From NCBI RefSeq assembly GCF_004347735.1, contig NZ_SLTI01000052.1, positions 1-33,465 of the forward strand: a DNA stretch of 33,465 nt, given 5' to 3'. Positions 32,830 to 33,465 of the stretch are shown piece after piece. Origin of the DNA: Sulfuricurvum sp. IAE1 (GTDB lineage Bacteria > Campylobacterota > Campylobacteria > Campylobacterales > Sulfurimonadaceae). The notes beneath the pieces were generated by a model that had not been told where the DNA came from, ran no database searches, and saw only the letters and a program-made list of their open reading frames with translations. Made by a program: the position numbers and the translations under genes. How positions within the stretch are numbered: position 1 is the stretch's first letter; each line of letters opens with the position of its first letter.

Positions 32830-33171
32830 ATGGCAATAAAAATATGGCATAACAATCGTTGTAGTAAATCCCGTGAGGCTTTAAAACTATTAGAAGATCA
32901 AGGCAAGGAAATTGAAATCTACAACTATTTACAAGAATCCCCAAGCGTTGATGATATCAAGGACGTATTAAATAAACTTGGTATCAAGGCTAAAGATCTT
33001 ATGCGAACGAAAGAGACCATCTTCAAAGAACTTGGTTTAGAGAATATTCAAGACGAACAAACCCTTATTAAAGCAATGGTTGATAATCCAAAGTTGATTG
33101 AGAGACCCATAATTATCACTGACACTAAGACAATAATCGGACGCCCGCCATCATTGGTTTTAGATCTCTAA
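32830..33171 (+). CDS. arsC: Complete ArsC-family arsenate reductase carried by the element
   Basis: The 113-aa protein is full length for the short ArsC/Spx family. It has catalytic Cys11 in HNNRCSKSREA and the three Arg expected to bind arsenate: R59 (LMRTKE), R92 (ERPIII) and R105 (IGRPPS). It is clearly related to the broken host copy at 26117 but is AT-rich across its whole length, so it is not simply the host's 3' half rejoined. GGAG lies seven bases before ATG 32830. It likely restores the arsC-type function lost on insertion. Substrate could be arsenate or, as for YffB/Spx relatives, another thiol target. Confidence 0.88.
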   Translation: MAIKIWHNNRCSKSREALKLLEDQGKEIEIYNYLQESPSVDDIKDVLNKLGIKAKDLMRTKETIFKELGLENIQDEQTLIKAMVDNPKLIERPIIITDTKTIIGRPPSLVLDL

Positions 33172-33313
33172 ATCATCAAGCGCAGTTTGTCCTATTGAAC
33201 GTTAAAATCAGGTACTTTTGGTAAAATATAAACACTTTATGTGCCTGAAGGGATTCGATGTATCTTCTCAAAATATTGTGTGTTCTGTCTAAATCATCGA
33301 TAGAGATAAAAGC

Positions 33314-33451
33314 ATGAATGCAGTTGAGATAGAAGAAGCCGTATCTAACCTTGCAGAAGCACCATTCGAGGGAGTGTTAGAAATTTCGTGTCAGTCCGAT
33401 AGAATTGTATATTCTAAAGGAAAGACAGATGAACGAGGTGTTCAATTTTAA
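33314..33451 (+). pseudogene. Possible N-terminal fragment of a restriction-modification DNA methyltransferase
   Basis: The first 19 codons read MNAVEIEEAVSNLAEAPFE. This resembles the conserved start of large class I SAM-dependent DNA methyltransferases of type IIG-like restriction systems ('MNAVEIE.AI..LA..PFDAAEF'). The likeness stops there, and the frame runs on for 26 unrelated codons to a stop. The change coincides with a possible IS end at about 33370. Only a short stretch supports this, from memory of the family, so it is tentative. Confidence 0.4.
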
Positions 33452-33465
33452 CGAGGCAGTGAAAG
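33370..33465 (+). mobile_element. Possible left end of an IS256-type insertion sequence
   Basis: From about 33370 the sequence GGGAGTGTTAGAAATTTCGT looks like an IS256-family terminal repeat (GTGT...AATTT.GTGTC type). Some 60 bases on, ATG at 33429 opens a frame reading MNEVFNFNEAVK that runs off the window; IS256 transposases often start with such an 'f.f.eal..i..G' segment. The other end and the target duplication are not visible. Confidence 0.35.
33429..33465 (+). CDS. Start of a gene running off the right edge, possibly an IS256-family transposase
   Basis: Twelve codons are visible (MNEVFNFNEAVK). AAAGGAAAG at 33416-33424 is a plausible RBS, giving about a five-base spacing. The frame is open to the window end. 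Identity as an IS256 transposase is a guess from the N-terminus and the terminal-repeat-like bases upstream. Confidence 0.35.
   Translation, partial: MNEVFNFNEAVK

Larger units (their letters stand above)
26303..33465 (+). mobile_element. Integrated element with three tyrosine recombinases and a small HTH protein; right end not seen
   Basis: Clear AT-richer DNA starts where host arsC is broken. It holds an overlapping operon of three tyrosine-recombinase-family genes and a DUF6262/TnpC-like gene, then a complete arsC, a possible restriction-modification fragment and a possible IS. This order, recombinase module at one end followed by varied cargo, is like Tn554, RIT elements and gamma-mobile-trio islands. 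No tRNA is involved; the target is arsC. The left boundary is placed within about ten bases. The right boundary, the other half of host arsC and the att core lie outside the window. Confidence 0.85.

Noticed and set aside
26303-33465. Integration into a tRNA gene
   Set aside because: No tRNA-like sequence is seen at the left junction; the broken gene is arsC.
26040-33465. CRISPR array in the AT-rich region
   Set aside because: The only repeats seen are short (six bases) and irregularly spaced; no repeat-spacer pattern is present.

Overview
The window looks like a Campylobacterota (epsilonproteobacterial) chromosome. The gene families fit a sulfur-metabolising Sulfuricurvum/Sulfurimonas-type organism, and the fairly high GC of the core genes favours a Sulfuricurvum-like genome. 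This placement is inferred from gene content only. Bases 1-26300 are core or lineage-typical DNA. From about 26300 to the right edge the DNA becomes clearly AT-richer and is a mobile element.

Layout. The 3' end of a 5S rRNA (1-89) is followed by a FadL/OMPP1-type outer-membrane protein and a coupled pair of exported DUF302-like proteins. A minus-strand three-gene operon then encodes an LRV-repeat protein, a small unknown and an Mrp/ApbC ATPase that lacks the usual CxxC. At 6.0-14.5 kb there is a plus-strand respiratory operon. It encodes an exported twin-rhodanese with an internal charged helical insert, a Tat-exported type II DMSO-reductase-family molybdoenzyme (alpha), its four-cluster Fe-S beta subunit, a haem-b (EB_dh) gamma-like subunit fused to a c-type cytochrome, a small Cys-containing exported protein, a TorD-type chaperone and a polyferredoxin. 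Molybdenum-cofactor genes lie nearby (moaC at 16.0-16.5 kb, mobA at 17.6-18.1 kb), along with leuC, a DUF493 protein, a PDC-sensor membrane protein and several unknowns. At 20.6-25.9 kb a minus-strand operon encodes a TonB-dependent receptor, a His-containing DUF4198-like periplasmic protein, a NapH-like membrane polyferredoxin, a DsbD/TauE-like membrane protein and TonB. It reads as a metal or small-ligand import system with a membrane redox branch.

Mobile element. A host arsC is cut off just after its LMRTKE motif (about 26300). Next comes a tightly overlapping four-gene operon of three large tyrosine-recombinase-family proteins (517, 821 and 664 aa) and a 129-aa HTH/coiled-coil protein. 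The first and third recombinases keep the full R..HxxR..H-x8-Y set. The middle one has Asn at Arg I and carries an N-terminal tandem HTH-like repeat. The organisation recalls Tn554 (TnpA/B/C), RIT elements and gamma-mobile-trio islands, but it is a 3+1 arrangement. A second, complete and AT-rich arsC follows the operon. At the right edge there is what looks like the start of a restriction-modification methyltransferase gene broken by an IS256-like element. The right end of the island is outside the window.

All names come from reading motifs and family resemblance. No database search was possible.
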